Shown here piece after piece: positions 1-6,807 of a stretch of 8,470 nt of DNA. Position numbers and translations under genes: made by a program. The first letter of the stretch is position 1. The number at the start of each line of letters is the position of its first letter. Under the pieces are notes generated by a model that made no database searches, had not been told where the DNA came from, and was given only the letters and a program-made list of their open reading frames with translations. This DNA is from Clostridiales bacterium. Lineage in GTDB: Bacteria; Bacillota; Clostridia; Lachnospirales; CAG-274. The stretch covers positions 1 to 8,470 of the forward strand of contig JAJQCI010000011.1 in assembly GCA_021202835.1 (NCBI GenBank), in the 5' to 3' direction.

Positions 1-116
1 CTTATAAAAATTAAATTTTAATTAGAAAAATGTGTTTATTACTTTAAAAATAGTTGAAAACAGACGTTTTTTGACCTAATTTTTTTCTAATTCATAATTT
101 TTAATAATTTTAAGGC
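1..116. other. AT-rich intergenic DNA, no gene seen
   Basis: This stretch is extremely AT-rich and holds no credible coding frame. It contains a perfect 7+1+7 dyad of A/T bases at 9-23 and several runs of T. The upstream gene lies outside the window, so it cannot be said whether this is its 3' region. A weaker promoter-like pair inside it is listed separately. Confidence 0.6.
71..98 (+). promoter_or_regulatory. possible secondary promoter of the efflux operon
   Basis: TTGACC (71-76) and CATAAT (93-98) are separated by 16 bp, and each matches the sigma-A consensus at 5 of 6 positions. The -35 box is better than that of the downstream candidate, but there is no TG extension. In DNA this AT-rich, -10-like hexamers arise often by chance. 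Confidence 0.3.
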
Positions 117-144
117 TTGAATATTAAGAATTATGTGTGATAAT
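117..144 (+). promoter_or_regulatory. likely promoter of the efflux operon
   Basis: TTGAAT (117-122), a 16-bp spacer and GATAAT (139-144) form a sigma-A-type promoter. A TG dinucleotide at 136-137 sits one base before the -10, the extended -10 arrangement. Transcription would start near 150, giving a leader of about 87 nt before the ATG at 238. A 10-bp direct repeat, ATATTAAGAA, lies at 121-130 inside the promoter and again at 163-172. No other gene start lies between this promoter and the adaptor gene. The call rests on pattern only. Confidence 0.5.
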
Positions 145-183
145 GTAGATACTAAAATTAATATATTAAGAAAACATCATCGA

Positions 184-204
184 AGCACAGGGAGCTCTTG
201 TGCT
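184..204 (+). promoter_or_regulatory. small leader hairpin upstream of the adaptor gene
   Basis: Bases 184-191 can pair with 197-204 (eight pairs including one G-U) around the 5-base loop GAGCT. The hairpin lies in the predicted leader, 20 nt before the Shine-Dalgarno core. It has no following T-run, so it is not a terminator. The same bases also resemble the 5' half of a thiamine-pyrophosphate aptamer (AGGGAGC, then GCTGAGAG), but the other half is absent. It may affect mRNA stability or translation; that is inference. Confidence 0.35.
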
Positions 205-237
205 GAGAGTGAAAATAAGATTTGAGGAGGAGCAATA

Positions 238-1674
238 ATGAAATTTTTTTATAAGGTTACGGCTGTTTGCCTGATTGGCGCTTTGGCCTGCGGCTGTGGA
301 GGAAGCAGCGGCGGCGGAGAAGGCGGCCCTGAGGGAATGGGCGATATGGCTGCTATGCAGACAGGTATGGTAACTTCCGTATATGCCGAAAATCCTTCAA
401 CAAGCACTATTAAAAACCAGTATACATATTCGGCTACAATCCAGCCAAACGAAGAGGTCACCGTTACATCAACAACCTCCGGCAAGGTTGCGGCTGTTTA
501 TTATGACGTAGGCGACTATGTTTCGGCAGGCTCCGTTCTTTTCCAGATGGATACTGAAAGCTTACAGCTTGCTGTTCAGTCGGCTCAGGCGAGTCTCGCT
601 TCGGCTCAGACTTCATTAAAGCAGGTTAACGGCGGCTCAACGCAAAGCAGCATTACAAGTGCAAAGAATTCAATTACTTCAGCGGAAACATCTGTTGAAA
701 CAGCTAAGGCAAATTTAAACACGGCAAAGACAAATCTCGACAAGGCTCAAAGCGACTATGATATTTATTCACAGCTTTATGAGGCAGGAGGCATTTCGGC
801 CGACTCTCTCACAACATATCAAAACGCTTTGACAACTGCACAGGACAATTATACAAACGCAGAGCTTTCTTTAAAATCGGCTGAAGATGCTCTTTCACTT
901 GCTCAGTCAACATATGACATTCTCGTAAACCAGACTATAAGCGATAATGAAGAAACAGCTCAGAATGCAGTAAACACAGCCCAGATTGCTCTTGAATCAG
1001 CTCAGAAGAATTTAAGAGACGCCACAGTTACAAGCCCCATTTCAGGCACTGTTTTGGAATGCAACGTTACGGCAGGGGCTACACTTTCAAGCTCTTCACC
1101 TTTCGTTATTATCGACCAAAGCACGGTTAACGTTGAGGTAAACGCTTCCGAACAGATTATATCCGTTCTTACGGTTGGCAGTGAAGCCGAAATTACCGTT
1201 TCAACTCTGGGAACAGACACATTCACCGGTACGGTTACGGAAATCGCTCCCGGCGCAAACTCAGACGGTACATACACAGTTAAGATTAACATACCCAACC
1301 CGGACTCAAAGCTTAAATCGGGCATGAGCGCAAAGGTTGCATTTAATAAGGAAATAAGTGAAGACGCTCTTGTTCTTCCCAGAGACAGTGTTTTCAATGA
1401 TGATGAGGAATATTATGTATTCGTTGTAAACGGCCAGGGAACCGGCAGCGAAACAGCCGAAAGACGTGTGGTAGAAGTAGGCGTAGACGGAGGAACGGAG
1501 ATAGAAGTTACAAGCGGAATTTCCGCCGATGAGCTTGTTGTTACAAAGGGACAGACTTATCTTGTAGACGGAAGCGCAATAAATGCAGTTCAGATTAACG
1601 GCGTAGTTGTAGAAGATGATGACAACAGCATTGGGGATGCAGCCGTGGAAAATGAGGAGGACCCCGCTAAATGA
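238..1674 (+). CDS. RND efflux adaptor (membrane fusion protein), lipoprotein
   Basis: This 478-residue protein is the extracytoplasmic adaptor of an RND pump, linking the pump to its outer partner. The N-terminus is a lipoprotein signal peptide (basic start, hydrophobic residues 7-17) with candidate lipidation cysteines at C18 and C20, followed by a Gly/Ser-rich linker. The first half of the lipoyl-like barrel-sandwich spans about 62-105 and includes SGKVAAVYYDVGDYV. A long Ala/Ser/Gln-rich helical hairpin spans about 107-262, turning at G184-G185. The second barrel half begins at TSPISGTVLECNVTAG (265-279), and a beta-barrel domain with NPDSKLKSGMSAKV follows at about 297-370. A membrane-proximal domain runs to about 455 and the tail is acidic. 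At the hairpin tip L180 and S187 match the Leu and Ser of the RLS motif used by TolC-docking adaptors; the Arg position is I176. AGGAGG at 225-230, 7 nt before the ATG, supports this start. The stop overlaps the pump start (ATGA). The family call is secure; the substrate is unknown. Confidence 0.93.
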   Translation: MKFFYKVTAVCLIGALACGCGGSSGGGEGGPEGMGDMAAMQTGMVTSVYAENPSTSTIKNQYTYSATIQPNEEVTVTSTTSGKVAAVYYDVGDYVSAGSVLFQMDTESLQLAVQSAQASLASAQTSLKQVNGGSTQSSITSAKNSITSAETSVETAKANLNTAKTNLDKAQSDYDIYSQLYEAGGISADSLTTYQNALTTAQDNYTNAELSLKSAEDALSLAQSTYDILVNQTISDNEETAQNAVNTAQIALESAQKNLRDATVTSPISGTVLECNVTAGATLSSSSPFVIIDQSTVNVEVNASEQIISVLTVGSEAEITVSTLGTDTFTGTVTEIAPGANSDGTYTVKINIPNPDSKLKSGMSAKVAFNKEISEDALVLPRDSVFNDDEEYYVFVVNGQGTGSETAERRVVEVGVDGGTEIEVTSGISADELVVTKGQTYLVDGSAINAVQINGVVVEDDDNSIGDAAVENEEDPAK

Positions 1675-4600
1675 TAAAAACCGCTATTAAACGACCCGTA
1701 ACTATCTGTATGATAGTTATAGCAGTTCTTATTATAGGCTTTGTAGCCTATCAAACACTGGATCTGGCTTATATGCCCAGTACAAGCGCACCCATTGCCA
1801 TGGTTATGGCTTCATATGAGGACGCAGGCCCGGAAGAGGTTTTGGAGCTTGTTACCAAGCCTTTGGAAGAACAGCTTTCCACTATTACCGGTGTTGACAC
1901 AATAACGTCAAGCTCTTCGGAAGGCAGCTCAAGAGTTATGATTGAGTTTACCTCAGACACAGACCTTGATGAAGCCGTAAATGATATTCGTGACAAACTT
2001 GAAAGAGTAAGACTTCCCGACGACGTAGACGACCCTTCCATTATGAAAATGGAAATGAATTCAGACTCATTCAGCGTAGGTATTACATCAGATACTATGG
2101 ATATAGCTACTCTTTATACCTATGTTGACGACAATATTCTTACATACTTCGAGAGAATAGAGGGTGTTGCTTCGGTAGAAATCAGAGGCGGTATCGACAC
2201 GGAAATTCAGGTGGTTGTTGACCCCGAAAAGGCAAGCCTTTACGGAATTTCACTTTCGGAAATAGCGTCATCCCTTTCTGCTGAGAACCAAAACATATCA
2301 GCCGGCGAGCTTAAACAGGGCACGCAGGATATGACGCTGAGAGTTGCAGGGCAGTTTGATTCAATAGAGGATATTAAAAACATATATATAACAACCTCCG
2401 CAGGCAACGGCCTTCTTCTTAAGGATATTGCAACATCCATAGAAGAGGTTGAGCTTGACCAGGAGAGAATTTCACTTATAAACGGAGTAGAGGGTATTAA
2501 CGTTGAAGTTTCCCTTGCTTCGGACGGAAACATTGTTGAGGTTTCCGACAGTGTAAATGCAACAATAGAATCTTTGGAAGCATCGGAGCCTAATCTTGAC
2601 TTCCTTATGCTTTCAACAACAGCCGACTATATTAAAAGATCTATAAACAACGTAGTAGAGACAGCCTTTCAGGCAGCTATTATAGCCGTTATTATTCTTC
2701 TTATATTCTTACAGAACTGGAAGAGTGCCTTTATTATAGGTATATCAATTCCTACATCTATCATGGCTACCTTCGGCGGTATGTATCTGGCCGATATGAC
2801 AATGAACATCATTTCAATGGGCGGTGTCGTTATAGCCATAGGTATGTTGGTAGATAACTCGGTAGTTGTACTTGAAAATATTTCAAACTGGCGGGCCAAG
2901 GGCTATTCGGTTTTTGACTCCGCTTATCAGGGCACAAAAGAGGTTGCCATGGCGGTTTTCGCTTCAACCCTTACAACGGTAGCCGTATTCGCTCCCTTCC
3001 TTTTCTGGGACAGTACGATAGGTACTATGCTTAAGGAAATAGCATATACAGTATGTTTTGCTCTTGCGGCATCCTATTTTGTATCCGTTACCTTTGTTCC
3101 CACGGCCTGCGCTGTTCTTATGGCTAACGAGGACAGACCCAGAGTAAGGCCTAAGAGAAGAACAATTCTCAATTCAATAGGCGATGTTGTAAACAGTGCT
3201 TTAAACAGACTTGACAGTGTTTACAGCAAATTCTTGGGCCTTTGCCTTCGCCACAGAATCATAACCGTTGCGGTTGTAATTGTGCTTTTTGTACTTACAC
3301 TTTCAACAGCAAACGGTTTGGGCATGAACCTTATGGGAAGCTCAGATGAAGGTTCGGTTTCGGTTTCGGCGGATATTCCCGACGGATATGACTTTGACTA
3401 TGCTTATGAAATAATGATGGAAATGCTTGACAACATAGGGGAAATCCCCGAAGTTGAATCATCAAACGCTCAGGTTAGCTCAAACAGAATAAGCATAAGC
3501 TATAACCTTGTTTCTTCCGACGAAAGAGACAGAAGCGATGAAGATATTTCGGCTTATATAGAACAGGCTGTTTCAACCATTGCCGGTGCAGACATAAGCG
3601 TTTCAGAAGGGTCAATGGCTATGGGCGGCTTCGGCGGCAGTGGCTTTACTCTTGAAATTACAGGTGAAGACACAGACACACTTCAGGAAATAAGCGACGA
3701 CCTTGTTGAAAAATTTGAAGAAATCGACGGAGCAAAGGATATCGAAAGCTCTCTCGATTCCTCCACATTACAGGTTGATATTATTATAGACAGAGCAAAG
3801 GCAGCCTCCTACGGCATAAGTTCGCAATCGATAGCTTCGGCAGTAAGCTATGCAAATTCAGGTGTATCTAACACTACACTTAAGTCGGACGGTACGGAAA
3901 CGGATATAACCGTTATGTACCCCGAAGAAACAGTTGAATATGTAAAGGATCTTTACTCAATGACTATTACAACCTCATCTGGAGTTGAAATTCCTCTTAC
4001 TGAGGTTGCGGACATAGTTCAAACGGAAACGGCTCAGACTATTTCAAGAGAAGACCAAGTAACATATATAAGCATAACAGGTGAAATCGACGGACAGGAC
4101 ACAAACTCAACACAGGCCCTTATTCAGGATAAGCTTGACGAATATGTATTCCCCGACGGATATTCTTATTCATTCGGCGGTATGGGCGAAATGATGACCG
4201 AAACCTTCAACACTATGTACATAATCATAGCTGTTGCTATAGCTTTGGTATTCATAGTTATGGCGTCACAGTTCGAGTCTCTTGTTCAGCCTTTCGTTAT
4301 CATGTTCTCTATGCCCCTTGCTATTTCAGGCGGCTTGTTCGGTGTATTCATTACAGGTCAGGACCTTACGGCCCTCGGTCTTATAGGTTTCCTTATGCTG
4401 GTCGGTATGGTCGTTAACAACGGTATCGTTCTTATAGACTATGCAAACCAGAGACGTCTTGAACACGGTATGGGTTGTTATGAAGCCCTTGTGGAATCGG
4501 GCCGTTCCAGACTTCGTCCTATCCTTATGACAACACTTACAACAGTCTGCGGTATGATTCCCATGGCTTTAGCTCTTTCGGAAGGTATGGAAACCCAGCA

Positions 4601-4814
4601 GTGTATGGGTATAGTTATCATATTCGGTCTTTCAATCGGTACTTTGGTAACACTTATATTCATACCCGTTCTCTACTCGCTTATTGACAGCCTGTCTAAC
4701 AGAATCAGAAGAATTACAGCTAAGATTTCACCCTATGCAGACGCAATGGAGAACAAGTATACAAGAGCCTTAAAGGCTTATAAAGAAAAACAGGAACAGC
4801 AGATTTATCATTAA
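1671..4814 (+). CDS. RND-family efflux pump permease
   Basis: This is a full-length RND permease (1047 residues; AcrB is 1049), a proton-driven exporter in the cytoplasmic membrane that is expected to act as a trimer. The topology is classical: TM1 at about 11-29, a large external loop (about 33-325), TM2-TM6 (about 331-482), TM7 (about 530-548), a second large loop (550-845) and TM8-TM12 (about 848-1005). Both loops are long enough for porter and docking subdomains. In TM4 the motif GMLVDNSVVVLEN gives D395-N396 where AcrB has D407-D408. In TM10 VGMVVNNGIVLIDYAN puts N916 at the AcrB K940 position. In TM11 RLRPILMT keeps R947 and T954, equivalent to AcrB R971 and T978. The D-N/N pattern is one I associate with Firmicute SwrC-like and related pumps rather than the AcrB branch. 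Translation starts inside the adaptor stop codon, with AGGAGG at 1655-1660, so the two genes are translationally coupled. The substrate cannot be told; drugs, detergents, peptides or lipids are all possible. Confidence 0.95.
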   Translation: MIKTAIKRPVTICMIVIAVLIIGFVAYQTLDLAYMPSTSAPIAMVMASYEDAGPEEVLELVTKPLEEQLSTITGVDTITSSSSEGSSRVMIEFTSDTDLDEAVNDIRDKLERVRLPDDVDDPSIMKMEMNSDSFSVGITSDTMDIATLYTYVDDNILTYFERIEGVASVEIRGGIDTEIQVVVDPEKASLYGISLSEIASSLSAENQNISAGELKQGTQDMTLRVAGQFDSIEDIKNIYITTSAGNGLLLKDIATSIEEVELDQERISLINGVEGINVEVSLASDGNIVEVSDSVNATIESLEASEPNLDFLMLSTTADYIKRSINNVVETAFQAAIIAVIILLIFLQNWKSAFIIGISIPTSIMATFGGMYLADMTMNIISMGGVVIAIGMLVDNSVVVLENISNWRAKGYSVFDSAYQGTKEVAMAVFASTLTTVAVFAPFLFWDSTIGTMLKEIAYTVCFALAASYFVSVTFVPTACAVLMANEDRPRVRPKRRTILNSIGDVVNSALNRLDSVYSKFLGLCLRHRIITVAVVIVLFVLTLSTANGLGMNLMGSSDEGSVSVSADIPDGYDFDYAYEIMMEMLDNIGEIPEVESSNAQVSSNRISISYNLVSSDERDRSDEDISAYIEQAVSTIAGADISVSEGSMAMGGFGGSGFTLEITGEDTDTLQEISDDLVEKFEEIDGAKDIESSLDSSTLQVDIIIDRAKAASYGISSQSIASAVSYANSGVSNTTLKSDGTETDITVMYPEETVEYVKDLYSMTITTSSGVEIPLTEVADIVQTETAQTISREDQVTYISITGEIDGQDTNSTQALIQDKLDEYVFPDGYSYSFGGMGEMMTETFNTMYIIIAVAIALVFIVMASQFESLVQPFVIMFSMPLAISGGLFGVFITGQDLTALGLIGFLMLVGMVVNNGIVLIDYANQRRLEHGMGCYEALVESGRSRLRPILMTTLTTVCGMIPMALALSEGMETQQCMGIVIIFGLSIGTLVTLIFIPVLYSLIDSLSNRIRRITAKISPYADAMENKYTRALKAYKEKQEQQIYH

Positions 4815-4827
4815 TGAATTATCTCAG

Positions 4828-4834
4828 AAGGAGG
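4828..4834 (+). promoter_or_regulatory. ribosome binding site fixing the TolC-like gene start
   Basis: AAGGAGG lies 6 nt before the ATG at 4841. An earlier in-frame ATG at 4814 overlaps the pump stop codon (TAATG), but using it would translate this Shine-Dalgarno sequence as protein and put nine residues (MNYLRRRVI) ahead of a standard signal peptide. The 4841 start is therefore preferred. Confidence 0.85.
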
Positions 4835-4840
4835 GTAATT

Positions 4841-6007
4841 ATGAAAAAAAGTAAATTAATATCATCGGCTTTGATATTAACCCTTTCTGTGACGGCCCTG
4901 ATGCCGGGTACAGCCTATGCCAGCGCAAGCGGCAAGGTGTATGTTGACGGCACAGGCAAAAACGCAACCTCATCGGTAACAAAGATAGGAACGGGAGCTT
5001 ATCCCGTTCTGGCCGAGGGTGAGGCAATGACTGTTGATATGGCGGTCGAAAGGGCTATAGCACAGAGCAGCACAATAAAAACATATGAAGACAACATTGA
5101 GATTGCCGAAGACAATATGTCAGACGTAAGAGTCTGGAGAAACGCCGCTACGGAATTCACAGAGGTTAACTCCTATGCTATTCAGTATAAAACTCTTGAA
5201 TCCAATGTTGCAACCTACAAGCAGAGAATAGAGGTTGAAAAGCAGACAATAAGATATCAGGTTGAAAGCTATTTCTCAAATATAATAAATGCACAGAACA
5301 GTCTGGCTATTTATGACGAATATTTGGATATCGAAACCAGAAATCTTGAAATCTACAAGAAACAGCTTGAACTGGGCTTAATAAGCCAAACTCAGTATGA
5401 CAGCTATTTAGACAGCTATAACTCCGCTGTCACAACAAAAACAACCCTTCAGAACACGGTGGACTCAAACTATACTTCACTTAACACTCTCTTAAGCTAC
5501 AATGTTGCCGCTGTTTATGACGTTGACTTAGGCGATATAGAATATGAGCCTATTGACAGGTCAACTCTTGAAACACAGGTTGCTTTGGCTACATCTTCCT
5601 CAAATCTTAATATAGCCATTCTCCAGAGAAGTGTTGATATTGCAAAGTATACGTTAGAGCTTCACTCGGAGCTTTATTCAAGCGAAACAAAGCTTGAGGT
5701 TACCTCTCAGCTTTATACGGCACAAAGCAACTTAAACGACACAAAGCTTTCATATGAGGGCACCATTAAGACCCTTTATCAGAGTATCGTAGAAAGCGAA
5801 GAAAACTATTCTGACCTTGTAAGTCAGCTTAACACACTTAACAACACAATGAGCGTATATGAAAAGCAGTATGAGCTTGGCCAGATTACCGAGCTTCAGC
5901 TTGACACCTATCACTATACGGTTAAGAGTCTTGAAAATCAAATAGAACAGGCGTTGTATTCACACTATCTCTTAGTACAGCAATATGAGAACCCCAACCT
6001 GCTCTGA
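4841..6007 (+). CDS. TolC-like (OEP family) secreted helical protein, apparently without outer-membrane beta strands
   Basis: This 388-residue exported protein has a Sec signal peptide (KKSK, hydrophobic 6-22, cleavage likely after AYA at 25-27). There is no lipobox and no cysteine. After a Gly/Ser/Thr-rich segment (28-60) come two OEP-type repeats, about 62-222 and 241-388. Each ends with the same helical signature: YKKQLELGLISQTQYDSY (172-189) and YEKQYELGQITELQLDTY (340-357). The first repeat opens with the usual OEP start, MTVDMAVERAIAQSS. TolC places beta-barrel strands between two helices of each repeat. Here only about 46-47 residues link the corresponding helices (98-143 and 266-312), and they read as charged or polar helix without an aromatic, Gly-rich strand pattern. 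The protein thus seems to keep the helical tunnel but not the barrel. It lies 26 bp after the pump gene, so it is the presumed third component. If the sequence context is misleading, it could be a more generic coiled-coil wall protein. Three TGA codons in tandem close the frame (6005-6013). Confidence 0.82.
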   Translation: MKKSKLISSALILTLSVTALMPGTAYASASGKVYVDGTGKNATSSVTKIGTGAYPVLAEGEAMTVDMAVERAIAQSSTIKTYEDNIEIAEDNMSDVRVWRNAATEFTEVNSYAIQYKTLESNVATYKQRIEVEKQTIRYQVESYFSNIINAQNSLAIYDEYLDIETRNLEIYKKQLELGLISQTQYDSYLDSYNSAVTTKTTLQNTVDSNYTSLNTLLSYNVAAVYDVDLGDIEYEPIDRSTLETQVALATSSSNLNIAILQRSVDIAKYTLELHSELYSSETKLEVTSQLYTAQSNLNDTKLSYEGTIKTLYQSIVESEENYSDLVSQLNTLNNTMSVYEKQYELGQITELQLDTYHYTVKSLENQIEQALYSHYLLVQQYENPNLL

Positions 6008-6026
6008 TGATGATTGATAATATTAA

Positions 6027-6054
6027 AAAGGGGTACGGATGAACGTACCCCTTT
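6027..6054 (+). terminator. hairpin between efflux operon and two-component genes
   Basis: Bases 6027-6037 pair perfectly with 6044-6054 (11 bp, GGGGTACG core) around a GATGAA loop. On the plus strand only TTT follows, and it is already part of the stem, so termination may be partial. On the minus strand the same stem is followed by a better T-run, but no minus-strand gene is seen nearby. It probably lowers readthrough into the regulator genes or protects the 3' end of the efflux mRNA. Confidence 0.65.
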
Positions 6055-6079
6055 AAAATAAACATAATGTGGGGATAAT
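6052..6079 (+). promoter_or_regulatory. possible promoter of the regulator/kinase pair
   Basis: TTTAAA (6052-6057, 4 of 6 consensus matches), a 16-bp spacer and GATAAT (6074-6079, 5 of 6) precede the regulator gene by about 32 bp. The -35 element overlaps the 3' edge of the preceding hairpin. The match is modest and the DNA is AT-rich. Without it the regulator genes would depend on readthrough from the efflux operon. Confidence 0.35.
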
Positions 6080-6111
6080 AAGAAAGCAATTTCAAAAAAG
6101 GGTGGATTAAT

Positions 6112-6807
6112 ATGGACAGAAAATATACAATACTCGTGGCAGACGATACTGCGGAAATAAGAGAGGTTTTAAAGGTTCTTCTCGAAAGCGAGGGTTATAA
6201 CGTTGTCGAAGCGGTTGACGGTCAGGACGCCATAGACAAGGTTGACGAAAACACCTCACTTATTATTTTAGACATAATGATGCCCGTTAAAGACGGATAT
6301 AAGGCGTGTACGGAAATAAGAGAAAAAACAATGGCGCCTATACTTTTTCTTACCGCAAAAACAGAAGATCAAGACAAGACAATGGGCTTCTGTCTGGGCG
6401 GAGACGACTATATGGTTAAGCCCTTCTCCTTCTCTGAAATTGTGGCAAGAGTCAGGGCGCTTTTGAGAAGATATTATGTCTACAGAAACAACGAAGAAGA
6501 AAGCGGAAAGCTTATTAAAATAGGGGATCTTGTTATAGATACCGATAAAAACAATGTTACCGTAGGCGGAAACGAGGTTATTTTAACCGATATAGAATAT
6601 AACATTCTTCTTCTTCTGGCTTCAAACAGAAAGAAAATCTTCACAAACGAAAACATATATGAATCCGTTTGGAATGAAATGTATGTATATTCCGCCAGCA
6701 ACACCGTAACCGTTCATATAAGAAAGCTCAGATCAAAAATAGAAAAGGACCCGCAGAATCCCAGGTATATTAAAACAGTGTGGGGAAGAGGATACAGGAT
6801 TGAGTAA
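6112..6807 (+). CDS. OmpR/PhoB-family response regulator
   Basis: This 231-residue cytoplasmic DNA-binding regulator is activated by phosphotransfer. The receiver domain (about 5-118) has the acidic pair D11-D12, the phospho-acceptor D54 in LIILDIMMP, T81 in LTAK and K103 in VKP, so every key residue is present. The winged-helix effector domain (about 132-231) ends in IKTVWGRGYRIE, the typical wing of this family. The start is supported by AAGGGTGG at 6098-6105, 6 nt before the ATG; the SD is weaker than those of its neighbours. The gene overlaps the kinase gene by 8 bp, so the two are a cognate pair. Its position directly after the pump operon suggests that operon as its target, but this is inference. 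Confidence 0.96.
   Translation: MDRKYTILVADDTAEIREVLKVLLESEGYNVVEAVDGQDAIDKVDENTSLIILDIMMPVKDGYKACTEIREKTMAPILFLTAKTEDQDKTMGFCLGGDDYMVKPFSFSEIVARVRALLRRYYVYRNNEEESGKLIKIGDLVIDTDKNNVTVGGNEVILTDIEYNILLLLASNRKKIFTNENIYESVWNEMYVYSASNTVTVHIRKLRSKIEKDPQNPRYIKTVWGRGYRIE

Noticed and set aside
9..23. A/T dyad as terminator of an upstream gene or an operator
   Set aside because: It is a 7-bp stem made only of A/T, with no GC core and no T-run following. Such dyads are expected by chance in this composition.
181..237. A functional TPP riboswitch controlling the efflux operon
   Set aside because: The pyrophosphate-sensing arm and the P2 closing strand are missing, and no matching sequence is found elsewhere in the leader. 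Only a half-like motif is supported.
1002..1397. Antisense open frame within the adaptor gene, and similar frames opposite the pump, kinase and TolC-like genes
   Set aside because: They lie entirely opposite well-supported genes, lack convincing ribosome sites, and their translations show no coherent domain. They reflect the codon bias of the plus-strand genes.
1671..4814. SecDF or MMPL-type exporter instead of a drug-type RND pump
   Set aside because: The length, two large external loops, 12 membrane segments and the TM4/TM10/TM11 motifs match HAE-type RND pumps, and the adaptor and TolC-like neighbours agree.
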